Shown: positions 33,985 to 46,196 of the stretch, piece after piece | Layout: the number at the start of each line of letters is the position of its first letter | How positions within the stretch are numbered: the stretch's first letter is position 1 | From: Symbiotaphrina buchneri | Taxonomy: Eukaryota > Ascomycota > Symbiotaphrinales > Symbiotaphrinaceae | Reading direction: 5' to 3' | Length of the DNA stretch: 64,000 bases | NCBI GenBank assembly: GCA_001599915.1 | Contig: BCIG01000019.1 | Span: forward strand, 372,001-436,000 | Program-made: the position numbers and the translations under genes | The notes under the pieces: model-generated | What the model was told of the DNA's origin: nothing | Database searches by the model: none | What the model saw: only the letters and a program-made list of their open reading frames with translations

Positions 33985-36089
33985 TCACGAATAGAAAAGG
34001 GACGAACCTGTGACTGTGACGGTGACGGTTGCTGGAGTGCAGGAACCTCCGCCAGTTGTGGTTGCCAGCCCGGTAGTGGATACCCCACTTGAACCTCCGC
34101 TGGTGGTTGACGCACCGCCAGAGCCACCGCTGGTAGTCGACGCTCCACTTGAGCCCGCGCTGGTTGTTGCTGCCCCGCTTGAGGTCCCGCTCGAGGCCCC
34201 AGTGGTAGTTGAGGCCCCGGCGGAGCCGCCACTGGTAGTCGATGCACCACCAGAACCTCCGCTGCTCGTTGATGCACCACCAGAGCCGCCGCTGGTAGTC
34301 GACGCCCCACTTGAGCCCGCACTGGTTGTTGCTGCCCCGCTTGAGGTCCCGCTTGAGGCCCCGGTGGTAGTTGAGGCCCCGCTGGAGCCGCCACTGGTAG
34401 TCGATGCACCGCCAGAAGCCCCGCTCGTGGTGGAGGCGCCACTTGAGCCCCCGCTGGTAGTCGATGCTCCGCCTGAGCCTCCACTGCTCGAACTGCCACC
34501 CCCCGAGGAACTCGCGCCCGTTGTGACTGTGGCAAACGTGGTCGGGCCTGTAGAGCTAGGGTTCGAGGGATATATAGTGGTAGGACCACCACAGTTCGTG
34601 CTTCCAGCTTTTGCGAATCAGCTAGCCCGATCATTAAAATATGGTCGAATTGAAACTCACCTGAGACAGTGCAGGTTGAGACAGAGTAAACTGTCGCAGT
34701 CTCGTATATATCCTGGGTGTAAGTCGCCGTCATGGTTGCTGTCGCGGTCGCTGTGAAGGTGAAGTCGTCAACTTCGGTGCTGGTAACGGTGGGGCCCGGG
34801 CTTGTGGTGGTCGTTGTTGTAGTCGTTATCTCGTAAATATCGCTCGTCGATACCGTAGTATACCTCTGGGTGATAGTAGATGCCGGCTGAGTGACAGTCG
34901 AAGCAGGTTGGGTGTATGCCGTGCCGGGCTGGGTGACAGTAGATGCAGCCTGTGTATAAGTAGTGCCCGCCTGGGTATAGGTGACAGCAGCTTGTCCTCC
35001 AGACCCGCCAGTAGCTGATCCAGAGCCCCCGGTGCTCGCTGATCCGCTCGACGCCGAACCACTCGATCCTGAGCCACTTGATCCTGAGCCACTTGATCCT
35101 GAGCCACTCGAGCCCGAGCCACTTGATCCTGAGCCACTCGAGCCCGAGCCACTTGATCCTGAGCCACTCGAGCCGGAGCCACTAGTCCCAGCAGCTATCT
35201 CACCCCCATACGGGACGGGGTAACAACCTTGAAGGTCAGGGTTGCTGTAAATGGTGATATAATTGAAGTCTTGGCCACCGCAGCTGGTCCCAACACTGCA
35301 ACAATGTTAGAGCTATTATGCCAGTGGATGGACGGTTCTAACTTACTCGCCAGTCCCACAGTTATTCGAACAAAGAGCAGCATTAGTGATATTGCCAATC
35401 TGGATCTCTGTCCCGCACTGGCAATTATTCGAGATACCAGGCAACTGAGACATCCCAGCATACGGATAGCCTAATGTGGCACATTGGTTGAAGCAGGCCT
35501 GCGTAGACTGTGCTGTTGTGAGATACGTGAGGGCGTCGGGATTCGTATTCTGAAAACAGCCGAAATACTGATAGTCGGTACCCTCATTTGCCAACGTGAC
35601 ATTGGGGAAAGTTGGATCCCCCCAGACGTCAGCAGCGTCATTGAAACCGCACCACTCCTGGGAATTTCCTTGGCAAGGATACGGGTTGACGTGGCATTCG
35701 TTCAGCGTGGCATTGTTGGATGGGTTCGAGCCTGGTGTCTGAACGGTGGGTGCAATCGTACCACAATAGCATTCGTATGCATTGTACAATGCTGCATAAC
35801 GAAAGCCGTGCCCACGGCATCCCTGTGTGCAGGCCTCGATGGTCAGAGCGTTTGTATTGAACCCAGGCCAGTAGTGCAGGTCATTCGGGTACTGAGACCC
35901 GATGAGTTGCCATGAAAACCCGGCATGTGCACCGTTAGCAGAGTCGCCATAGCAGCCAAGGTAGACAAAGTTCTGAGCCGGTGTGCAATAGGCGGACTCG
36001 TTCCCACCAAGATGTCCCTGAGCGTTGACCAGAGAAAGAAGGGTGAATGCAATAGTATATAAGGCCTGAGACCGTAGTACTATCGCCAT
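33985..36089 (-). CDS. Secreted two-WSC-domain Ser/Thr-rich cell-wall protein
   Basis: Three exons (36089-35347, 35295-34661, 34607-33985) give 666 aa. A signal peptide is evident (MAIVLRSQALYTIAFTLLSLV, cleavage near NAQG). Two WSC domains follow: residues about 38-145 beginning YLGCYGDS with CTQGCRGHGFRYAALYNAYECYCG, and about 160-265 beginning YFGCFQNT with CFNQCATLGYPYAG and NCQCG. The rest is Ser/Thr/Gly-rich. One array is of GSGSSG units, then TYTQ/TVTQ repeats, then an array of GASTTSGGSSG-like units; all would be heavily O-mannosylated. WSC domains bind wall glucans, as in the Wsc stress sensors. The model ends ATVTVTVTGSSLFYS with no transmembrane helix or GPI signal. The start at 36089 is used because it opens the signal peptide. 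Confidence 0.88.
34080..34510. repeat. Coding minisatellite in the WSC gene (GASTTSGG units)
   Basis: Imperfect 27- to 33-base units encode Gly-Ala-Ser-Thr-Thr-Ser-Gly-Gly-type repeats on the minus strand. Two longer near-identical blocks of more than 100 bases (about 34130-34250 and 34290-34410) indicate a segmental duplication inside the exon. Confidence 0.8.
35040..35180. repeat. 18-base coding tandem repeat in the WSC gene
   Basis: About seven copies of an 18-base unit encode GSGSSG on the minus strand. The third bases vary among copies while the peptide stays constant. Confidence 0.85.
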
Positions 36090-36802
36090 GATAGGCAGAT
36101 AGGCAAAGGATAGTTGTATATAACGCAATAGCAAACAGTGGCTGAATCGAATGTTGCTTATGGTGGCGACTGGAAGGAGGGTTCTCAAGCAGATTCTGAG
36201 TCTCGCTATCCTTGCTCGACTTTTCCTTCGGGTCCCGTTACGAGCTATTTATCTTGGGTAGCTGTAGGTTGTGAGGGATTGTTTCTTTCTTGCCCAGGGA
36301 GATCAGAGGCGCGAGAATGCTCCACCCAGGAACGGAGCACCTGTCACGAGAGGAGCGAGCATTTCCTGTCAGGAATGGACAGAGACGAACGAGAAGGTAC
36401 AACGAGATCCAGAACATGATATCCTTGATGGCATCCACAGGGGTGGAGCCTAGGGCCCATCGTTCAAGGACGCAGGCATGCAAGCCGAGAAACTCTCATA
36501 CCGGCGTAATGTGAGACTCCTGAAGCCCTAGAAGGCACGCGGACGTGGAAGATGCCCAAAGCAGTTCCGTGTTGATAGCGAGGCCTCAGTCAAGGAGACA
36601 ACAACTCGTTTGGTGGTTACACAAGAGGTTGAGAATTCAACCAGCAAGGGGTCGTGAAAACAGACACGAGCGCGAAACGGTCACTGTTCCGACAGGCTTG
36701 CAGGACATTATGGCCCTCAAGCAACCGTATGTGGTCCACTCCTTTCGGCAGTTGCTGGAATCAATTCGTTGCTTGTGTGTCAAAGGGTTCGCAAAATGTG
36801 CG
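36090..36802. other. Intergenic, no gene seen
   Basis: About 710 bases upstream of the WSC gene and downstream of the dehydrogenase, on the same strand. No supported frame. It holds the WSC-gene promoter. Confidence 0.6.
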
Positions 36803-37942
36803 TCAAAGCTTTGATCGTGTCAAAACGGTGCTGTCAACCCTTTGACCTTCGTCGTCCTGTTCGGCCACTCGAAGGTCTGGGAAGGCAGAAGGCATGATCC
36901 TCCGAGGTAGAGCTCCTTGTACCAGGGAATATTTAGAGAAATCGGTCACTCCGACATGATGGCGGAGAAAGTCCTCGTCGAGCACCAACTGCCCATTCAC
37001 TCTCAGCGCTTCGCTCTTGACAATGGCCAATATGGCATCGGATAATATTGTCTGTTTACATCAGTTACACTCCAATCATATCCAGTCATGAGGCGCTCCC
37101 TGACCGGCTTTCTCAGGTTCCTCAACTGTGAAGGGTCAGTGGCAATGAACTGTCCGGTTGCTGCAGACTCGATGGACTGTGATGATTATTACAATCAAGA
37201 AATCCATATGCCCCACAAGAGAACTTACGGTAGCCGGCCAAATACTGGTGATAGACATCTGCGATTTTCCTTCCCGCTCGAAGTCCATTGCCATTCCGTT
37301 GGTGAGGACACTCATTGCTACTTTACCCATTGCGTACGCGGTCTTCCCCCTGGAAAACCGGGAGTATATCGGAGGACTGACTACAACGATACGTCCACGC
37401 CAGCCATTCTTCTTGAAATGCGGTAACACTGCCTGAACCGCGCCATAGAGCCCTTCCGAATTGACACTTTGCAGTAGCCGAAATCTTTTCATCGGGGTTT
37501 TCTCCACCGACGCCCACCAGATTGCCCCAGAGTTGTAGATGAGAACATATATTCTAGCAAACTTCTGCGGACAATTAGGCAGCCGTAAACCGAATATGCC
37601 GAGGACCTACCTTGATTGTTTCGTCCATGAGTGACTGCATGCTCTCATAGCTTCTGACATCGACCGGAATGGCAGTCCCAACTCCTCCAGCTTCTTTGAT
37701 TTCCCTTGCGATGGTACTAATTGTGGACTGCTGGGAGTTTGGGTCTGGAGGGAACGGGTCGACCAGAGTTGCATCAGATGTGGTCTTAGCCGCAACCACG
37801 ACTATTCAGCCCGTAAGTATTAAGACACGAAACTCGACATAACATGAGTACCAGCATATCCCTCCCTTGCAAAATCAATGGCGATCTGTCTTGCTATTCC
37901 TCTTGAGGCTCCAATAACAAGTACAACATGTTGCGTAGACAT
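36803..37942 (-). CDS. Short-chain dehydrogenase/reductase, HSDL2-like
   Basis: Five exons (37942-37852, 37801-37611, 37564-37229, 37167-37105, 37051-36803) give 309 aa. The Rossmann motif is VIGASRGIARQIA near residues 9-21. A segment VVVAAKTT is typical of NADP-type binding in this subgroup. The expected Asn of the tetrad lies in SVNSEGLYG. The active-site region has VVVSPPIYSRF, then TAYAMGK (YxxxK). The segment LRKPTILSDAILAIVKSEA and NGQLVLDED at the C-terminal side match hydroxysteroid dehydrogenase-like protein 2. Substrate is unknown. Intron 4 was placed so that RKP joins TILSD; other donors leave introns too short. The gene lies at the edge of the AT-rich island but has normal codon use. 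Confidence 0.88.
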
Positions 37943-39112
37943 TCTGATAACCGTTAACTTCGAGTACCGCAGTTGTGGTAGAAAACACTTCCAGTCATCT
38001 CTCTCTTTTGATTACCGTTCATATAAATATAATTTCAGGGATAAGTAGCCATCTGTTAAAGCCGAGGTCCAGATTGATTACAGAGGTAAACAATGTGGAT
38101 TATTCTTTTGTTCAGTTACATATGTTGATGTTTAATATCTTGGCACTGATTACCAGTAAAAGTGTTAGGACGTGAGCTATGGATCGCATGAAGAAAGAAC
38201 TAATTCATAGAATAGACGCTGGTGAAACACATGCGTCAATGATAACAACTACAAGTAGAGGTCAGAGCGAGCATGTCTAAATAGTTAAATAGGAGCCATC
38301 AAGGTGTTTAGAACATAACCTATTGTACTAGTCTTACAAAAAATTTATATTGAGGGATATAGAATTATATTAAAGGAGGTAAAAAACAAATTAAAAATAA
38401 AACTAATTCCATATATCTAATTAAATAAACATTATATATATATATTCAATAAACCGTTTTATTAATCTATATAAGGGTATTTATTGAGGTATTTTATTTA
38501 TTAATCTATTATTTTCCTTAATAAGTTAATATTATTAGAAAAATAATATGAAAATTATATACTTCAATAGTAATTATTTTTAATTTAAATTTATTATTAA
38601 ATATACATGATTTTTATAAGAAATTTAATAAATTTCTTTATTAAAATATTTACAAGATGATTAAATATTCCTACAGGCTTGTTGTTGGTATAGTATATAT
38701 CACTAGTTATAAATATACTATATTAATATTAAATATAGTCTAGTATCAACTTTTGATACCAGTAATACTCAGTTATGATACTATATTCTACTAATGTTGA
38801 ATATAGTATATATCAAATCACCAGATTAAAAAGATAAGATAAGAATTTTTTTTCTTTTAACTTGCCATTTTTGGAAAGGATATAAAACTAATATTTGATG
38901 AATTCTATGATTATATTTGTAATAACAAATTATATCTAATTAGGGTTAATATATAAAGTAACTTGTATTAATTTGTATTAATATATATTAATTTATATTA
39001 ACTTGTATTAATATGTTTTACTAATAATTAATGTTTATAAATACAAGGTAAGTTAGGTCCAAATAGGTAGGTTGGTTAGAATACAATTGTTTTTTTATAT
39101 AAACTTGTATTC
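37943..39112. other. AT-rich DNA left of the retrotransposon fossil
   Basis: Base composition drops sharply after about 38000 to mostly A and T, with long ATATTA/TAATAT words and no coding potential. ATATAGTATATATCA-like words recur near 38690-38830. The composition fits repeat-induced point mutation (C to T changes in repeats) in a Pezizomycotina genome. What the DNA was originally cannot be read. Confidence 0.7.
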
Positions 39113-39477
39113 TGTGAAAAGGTATAATAGCAGAAGGAATACAGCTTGGAGCAGTGTGAATGTAGAAGCAGGTGTGAATGCTGATTGAATTGCTTACTAT
39201 CTACCTGGGGGTTTTACGCCTCTTTTATAGATGTAAATGGGAGATAATTTTTACAGCTGGAACGTTCTAGCATGCTTGGTAATCCTGTTGATTACCAATG
39301 CATATTGAATGTTCTAGAAACTTCCAGGAATTTCTATAGGCTTCTAGAAACTTCTATGGGCTTCCATGGGTTTCCATGGACTTCTGGCTTTTTGCCATGC
39401 TTCACATTCACGCCCTACTGTGGTTTCTAGAGCTTTCCAGGATAGTAGCGCTTGTTATCGCTTACTATTTTAACACA
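39113..39477 (-). repeat. LTR of the copia fossil (left copy)
   Basis: The repeat is bounded by TGTG and CACA (short inverted ends TGTGTTAAAA/TTTTCACA on the element strand). Just inside it lies a purine run on the element strand (AAGGGGG), as expected for a polypurine tract. Confidence 0.88.
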
Positions 39478-42400
39478 CCCCCTTAAGTGGTAATAAGTGC
39501 TTTTTAGGCTTTTATTCATTTTAGATGTTTCAACCTTATATTCGATATATTTCCAATTTAGGTATCGATTTTTGTTTTTGCACTTATTTTGTTTTTAGGA
39601 TTTTATTTTAATCCTAGTCCTTGAACATATATTTTGAATTGTTCGCTGTTTACTGTTTTTGTCAGTGAATCTGCAAGGTTATCCTTGCTTTTAACCCAGT
39701 TTAGGTTTATTTTCTTTGTTTGTACATTTTCACGTACAAAGTGATAGGAAATATCAATGTGTTTTGCCCTAAAGTGGTATCTCTCATCCTTCGAATAGTA
39801 AATTGCAGATTCACTGTCTGTGTTTATAAAGGTGAGCTGATTTGCGCTAAACCCAATTCGGCTAAAAGCCTTTTATACCATATATCTTCTTTAGTTGCTT
39901 CTTTTAAAGCCATATATTCAGCTTCGCAACTAGAGACTGCAGCGGATTTTTGCAATTTGCTCCACCAAGATATAGGTGATTTTTCCCCCATTAGGAAAAG
40001 TAAATCCTGAGGTAGACCGGCAAGAGTCATATTCACCCCCCAATCAGAGTCACTATAACCAATCAATTTGGGATAGGAATCCGATTGATAGACTAAGCCT
40101 AATTCGGTAGTTCCATTCAAATATTGCCAAATGTGGTTTAGTGCTCGCCAGTGTGATTCATTTGGGTTTGAGTTATAGCGTGCACAGGTATTCACATTGA
40201 ATGCGATATCTGGTCTGGTTTTAGTAGCTAGGTAAATTAGAGAACCGACTTCTTGCTGATATTTTGATTTTTGTTCTTCATCAGCACGGTAATCTTTATC
40301 TGCTACTTCCAGCCGAATTCCTACTATTCCGGGTGTTTTTACCGGGACTAAACAGGTTTTACTGTATTTTGCTAGTAGGGTTTTAGGTAACCTTTTTGGG
40401 TTAGCCTGATTTGTTTTTGTTTTCGATCCCGTATGACCTCTATACCTAAATAGTATTTTACCGGGCCTAAATCGGTAATTTCCAGTTGTTTGGAAATTTC
40501 TGTTTTTAGTTTTTCAATTTCCGATTTAGATTNACTGAAAATTANGAGGTCATCTATATNGCANGTGATTATCAGCTTTGTTTCAGGATTTCTGAAAACG
40601 GCAGGGTCTGAATATAAAGTTTTAAAACCCAATTTGTTTAGTAATTCTTTTAAGTGAATATACNATTGCCGTGCTNATTGTTTTAGGCCATACAGCGCTT
40701 TATTTNATTTGCANNCCATTTTCGGATTTTGATNTTGTTCAAATCCTGTTGGCTGCTGGACCCAAATTTCTTGGTCAATTGCCGCATTGGGAAAAGCGGA
40801 TTTTATATCCCATNGTTCTATTTCCCAATCTAGGTGTGCAGCTAGCGCAAATAGTAACCGCCAAGATTCCGGCCTAGCTGTTGTGCTAAAGGTATCCGTG
40901 TAATCTCGGCCTGGTATTTGTGCGCAGCCCTTCACTACCCAACGGGCTTTATATTTAATTATTTCCCCGTTTTGGTCTAGTTTGGTTTTAAATACCCATC
41001 GACCTTTGAGCGGTTTTCCTGGGGATTCACTTAAGCTCCAGGTATTTTGATTTTGCAAGTCGGAAAATTCTTTTTCCATGGCTTTTATCCAATTTTCCCG
41101 ATTAGGACTAGCTAGAGCTTCCTCATAGCTTTGAGGGTCGCCGATATTTGAATCAGCCATATAAACTAGGTTTGCTAGCTCGTCTTCTGATTCATCGGTG
41201 TAATTGGAATTTTGAATCCTAGGAGCACTTTGCATCCTAGGAGCATTTTCCAGTCTAGGCCTTTTTCTAGACTGTACCGGTTCAATTTCTTGTAATTCGT
41301 CGACTGATTCACTGTCGACTAGGTCACGTGCTTGGTCACGTGTTGCAGCGGGTAATTGATTTTCCGGTAGGGTTTGCATTTGTTGTGGGTTTGAAATTTG
41401 AATTTCGATTTTATTTCCCAATTGCAATTTTTGTTCGTTTTTCTGAGGTAAAAATTGACCTTCAAGAATTCGGATATCATGCGCCCAAAATATACGGTGC
41501 GAATCCGGATCGAACAGTTTATATTGGTTTGATCCAAAGCCGATCAAAATTGCCAATTTTCCCCTATCTTCAAGCTTCTTGGGGTTTTGTGCTCGAAAAT
41601 AGGTAATTGATCTAAATATCCTTATGTGGGAGTATTCGGGTTTTTGGCCAAATCGCATCTCATATGGAGTTATCCCTTTTAAGGAAGTATAAGGAGTGCG
41701 GTTATAGAGGTAAATTGCAGCATTTAGTGCTTCCCCCCATAAGTATTTAGGTAAATTTGCACGATTGAGCATCGCTCTAACCTTATTGAGTAAGGTTCGA
41801 TTTAGGCGTTCAATTAACCTATTTTGTTCAGGTGAGTAAGGAGCGGAAAATTCCTGGATTACCCCCATTTTAATTAGGTGGGTTTGCATCTTTTTAGATA
41901 TAAATTCTCCACCATTATCCGATTTCAGGATTTTTAATCGGTGTTTTTTACTACTAGCGTTACTAGTAGCGTTTTCCGCTCTAGTTTCAAAACGTACTAG
42001 CGTGTTAAAAGCTTGACTTTTGTTTGTCAATAATTCGGCTTCTAACCACCTAGTTTTATTATCTAGGGAGGTTATAAAATACCGTTTGCCGGTAAATGTT
42101 TTCGGATCAATTGGGCTGCATATATCCGTGCTTATCTTATCTAGGTAAGCTTCGGTTTTCACAGTTTGAATTCGATTTATTTTTCCAATCAAATTTGATT
42201 TAATGCAATGTTTGCATTCAAATTCACTGGAAATTGAATTTATTATTCCCATAGTTCTAATTGCTTGGGAATTTACATGGCCCATTCAATCATGCCATAA
42301 TTGCTATTGCTTTGCAGCATTCACTGCATTTAATGCAGTGACCGCATTTGTTTTTGCTGCAATAGGAATAGCTGTTTTTTTCGGCGGAATTTACTGTGTT

Positions 42401-43840
42401 TTTACAGCTTACTACCGGGAGGTAGTACAGTGAATTGACAAACTTTCCAGTTGTCAGCTCTACCAATTTTTTGGTTACTATGGTAACAGCACCCTGTCCC
42501 AAAATTGCCCTAAACCCTTTTTGGTCTAGAATTCCCATGGAAATAAAATTTATTCCAAATTTGGGAACATACAAGCAATTATCAAGAATTGCTGTTTTAC
42601 CAGAGTCAGTGAATTTGATATTCACTGTACCGGAGCCCTTAGCGAAAATTGTTCCAGCATTGCCCCAATTGATTTTTGTCCGGTTTGGGACTAGCTCCTG
42701 GAAATAATCTTTATTACAGATTATATGTTGGGTACAACCCGAATCCAGTATAAAGCTATTGGGCTATTTTGCTAGGAGAACGGTAGCATGCAGTGCAAAT
42801 ATTTCATCATTGGCATCTGCTGTATCTAGCGGGTCATAATCTTCGCGTTCGGTATTCACCAGAAAATTGGTGGTGGAATTACCAGAACGGGAATCGCTTT
42901 TGCTTGGGTTTTGGTTTTGCCTCTTCAGGTCTAGCTCCTGTCGCCAATGACTAGGGGCTTTTTCCGGGTGCTTATAAAAGCAGTTTTTGATCACATGACC
43001 CGTTTTCTTACAGTGATCACAGAATTTCCGTGGCTTTTTCAAAACTTTACCCGATTGGGTATTTCTGAGAACGTCGGTATTGCCGTTTCGATTGCTGTTT
43101 CAATTGCCATTTCAGTTGATGTTTCGAGTGAATAACGCACTAGCTTGTTCGCCATCGCGATTCTCAATTCATTGTGCTTCATCCAATAAATTCGAAAATA
43201 ATTGGTCAATTGTAAGAAGCAATCCATCCTGATTGGCTCGGAATTTTTGGGTGATTGTTGTAATAAACGATTCATATTGCTTGTTTAAATTGCTTAAAAC
43301 ATAAGCAATAATTACCTGTTGTGGTAATTTGATGTTGCATGCTTGCAGCTTGTTTAGCAAGCGGCGAATTTCGTTGCAGAAAGATTCCATATTGTTACCA
43401 CATGTGGTTAGTATGGTTTGGAAAAACTTTTTGCAGTGCAGGAATTCTGCATTGAACCCCTTTGGGGCGTAGAGCGATTTCAACAAATCCCATGCCTCTT
43501 TAGGACTAGTGCATTCGCTAATTTGCAGCATTGGACCATCCTCCAAGGTAAGGGTAATTGTTGCAAGAGCTTGGTTCAGCTTTTCTGTATCCAGACTAGT
43601 GGGTTCAGAAATAGCAGAGCCTAGTCCGGCTTTGACCAGAAGTGAATGAAAACGGATAGACCAGGTTTCGTAATTTTCCTGGCCTTTTAACTTCTCAATT
43701 TGGAGAATTCAATTGGTGGGAAGCGACATGGTGAATGGCGGTTGCAGTGACTGTGCGATGTGTGCACAAGCAAAAATAATGTGCAGGAGGATAGGAGGAA
43801 AAAGATTTGATTGGTTGAAATTTCAGCTGTTAATGACAGC

Positions 43841-43854
43841 CGGGCTTCATAACC
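43841..43854 (-). other. Primer-binding site, half-tRNA type
   Basis: Directly inside the right LTR the element strand reads GGTTATGAAGCCCG. This is close to the complement of the anticodon arm of initiator tRNA-Met (GGGCTCATAACC), the internal half-tRNA primer known for copia-group elements. Confidence 0.65.
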
Positions 43855-44204
43855 TGTGAAAAAGGTATAATAGCGGAAGGAATACAGCTTGGAGCGGTGT
43901 GAATGTAAAAGCAGGTGTGAATGCTGATTGAATTGCTTACTATCTACCTGGGGGTTTTATGCCTCTTTTATAGATGTGAATAGGAGATAATTTTTACAGC
44001 TGGAATGTTCTAGCATGCTTGGTAATCCTGTTGATTACCAATGCTTTGTAATGCTTACAACTGCTTGGTCATCTGCTGATTACAAAGCATATTAAATGTT
44101 CTAGAAACTTCCAGGAATTTCTATAGGCTTCTAGAAACTTCTGTGGGCTTCCATGGGTTTCCATGGACTTCTGGCTTTTGCCATGCTCCACATTCATGTA
44201 TAAC
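43855..44204 (-). repeat. LTR of the copia fossil (right copy)
   Basis: It starts with the same TGTGAAAA end as the left copy and stays alignable for most of its length. The outer boundary is approximate, and the two copies are of unequal length. Confidence 0.8.
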
Positions 44205-46196
44205 TAAACTGTAATATTAACAACTTACTAACCAATTATTAAGTATTTATAACCAACTTTAAACAAGACCTAAGTTTATCTTGGTAAATAACTAACCCTT
44301 TAAAATAATAAAAACACTGTTATATAAATTTATTGTTAAATAATATCTTCTTTGAAAATTTAAAATCTGATCAAGAATAGTTAAGGTATTATTATTTTCT
44401 AGCTGTAACCCTAACTATAGGTTCTAATAAATAAGCTTGGTTCTGTGACTTCTGTTTAGCTTATTGTATAGATTGAATTTTTAACCTTTTTTATTGTTTG
44501 CATCTATGCATGTCTTTACTTAAGGAACAATATTAGTGTGGATAAAGACTATCTGACACTTCCCAACTTGTTGAGAATATTCAATATTGTGACCTGTCTA
44601 CGATGGGCAACACCCAGACATGATTTACCTAGCAAACAATGCATCCTCATCATAATGATACAGGACATCACACATCGGTGGAGAGCATACACTGAGTATC
44701 CTCTAACAGTGAAGCCAAAATACACTTCTGACATCTACTCGTGGCCACAATTTGCAGCATCATCGAAATGATCTAATGAAGAGATGCAACGAGGCCGCAG
44801 CCCCAAACAACGAAAGAGCAAAGCATAGTGACAGCAAGAAATCTGTTGGTGCATGGGTCGATGTGCTAGCTCTCAACGCTCCAAAATGGCTGATAATGTC
44901 TCTGTAATATCAGTGCACTCCCACTAAAACAGCTACGCCCCTGGCAATACCGCATCAATATCTGGTCGGGCAGAGGGCACAACTGTCAAACCTAGTGTTG
45001 ATTTGAGCACAACATCCACGGAAGAAAGGCGCTGGACGATGTGTAGCTCAGTGACTTAGGGTGCTCAGTCTTCTGAAGTAAGCAGCATAACTCTGTAACT
45101 GCCTGGCAGATCTTGCTGCCTGACAATTTGTCAAGGGGCAAAGCAAGAGAAAACCACGGTTGTAGGGAAGCATATACAAAAGAGGGCGTCCGGCTCACAC
45201 TCTAACTTTGATCTAAAGTTACGGAGAGAACGGTGTCGGCTTGCCGGCATAGTTCCTGTGAAGCTCGAGAAGTAGCATGACATGACTACAAACAGTGGTT
45301 GGCAGAAATCTGACATACCTTGACGTGTGTCGTTGCTATGAGGCGAAAGGATAGCAGCGATTGTATGTAATCAATGCTCTCTTACTCCTTGTTGGAAAAA
45401 AGCGCTCTGAGACGATGCTGGCCTCTTGACCACCGTTACCCGAGTTTGTTGAGATAGTGCGGATGAGCCGCGTTATCAGGTAGGATAAATATGACCGGCC
45501 TACGCCAGCGGCCTACGATGTCAAGGTGTAACCAGTGGTCGGCCATGTAGATGTCTAATGATATGTCGGTTCAGGTTTGTCACCCCCAATACGTGATACT
45601 GTTCAAGCACGAGCAGATGGCTGTCAAGAAAGAGTGGCGACAGAGCGTGATTGTAATTGATTGAGCAAGGCCGAATCGTCAGAAGTCCCGAAGTTGAAAG
45701 CGACGAGTTGACTATCGATAGTAATACATTTTGACGGACGTGGAGCTGGACGGTTCCAATACGATGGGATTTTCGAAGACGAGTATCTGAAGCCCCGCGC
45801 GCATCGTATTTATGTTGTGGTCTCAACCTTCAGAACGGACAGAGCAAAACCAGGAACCGCCGCAAGCCGAGTTGAACATCGCAGGCCAATTGATACGCAC
45901 GTTGTAACCGGCCCCATGCTAGCCCTTTCCAGACCGGAATTGAAAAATGAGACGAACATCACAAAGAAAGCAAAGCAGACATACTTTTCAAAGAGACACA
46001 TCTTCGCAGGAAAGAACCCCTCGGAGCACAGCCAGGAGCATAAGGTCGTCAAAAGACAGCAAGGGCGAATAGCATGCGTGGAATGAGACATCGTGAAATG
46101 AGTCGAACGGAGAAGACTTGGGCACTTGACTCAGCCAATCGAGGAAGCATGGCCGATGATCGAAAGACATAGAGACAGCCAATGAGCCACTGCAGA
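44205..46196. other. AT-rich flank, then gene-free DNA
   Basis: The AT-rich composition continues to about 44530 and then returns quickly to normal. From 44530 to 46196 I see only short frames without domains on either strand, including a minus-strand frame at 45810-46091 and its antisense shadow. No supported gene. Confidence 0.5.

Larger units (their letters stand above)
39113..44204 (-). mobile_element. Ty1/copia-type LTR retrotransposon fossil
   Basis: A broken element in minus orientation, about 5.1 kb, with end repeats at 39113-39477 and about 43855-44204. Recognisable parts, from its 5' side, are a Gag-like region with a CCHC zinc knuckle (about 42.8-43.7 kb), a pre-integrase/integrase region (about 41.3-42.5 kb), reverse transcriptase (about 40.4-41.1 kb) and RNase H (about 39.8-40.3 kb). 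The integrase-before-RT order defines the copia superfamily. It carries several breaks and cannot be expressed as a whole. Ambiguous bases fall in the RT part. The end repeats remain similar but differ by many transitions, so it is of moderate, not ancient, age. Confidence 0.92.

Noticed and set aside
33605-33988. Possible C-terminal exon of the WSC protein
   Set aside because: Joining it in frame needs an intron of about 26 bases, shorter than any other in the window; another acceptor leads quickly to a stop.
34010-34756. Pro/Val-rich 248-codon + strand frame
   Set aside because: Antisense of the WSC Ser/Thr repeats; repeat DNA is open in several frames.
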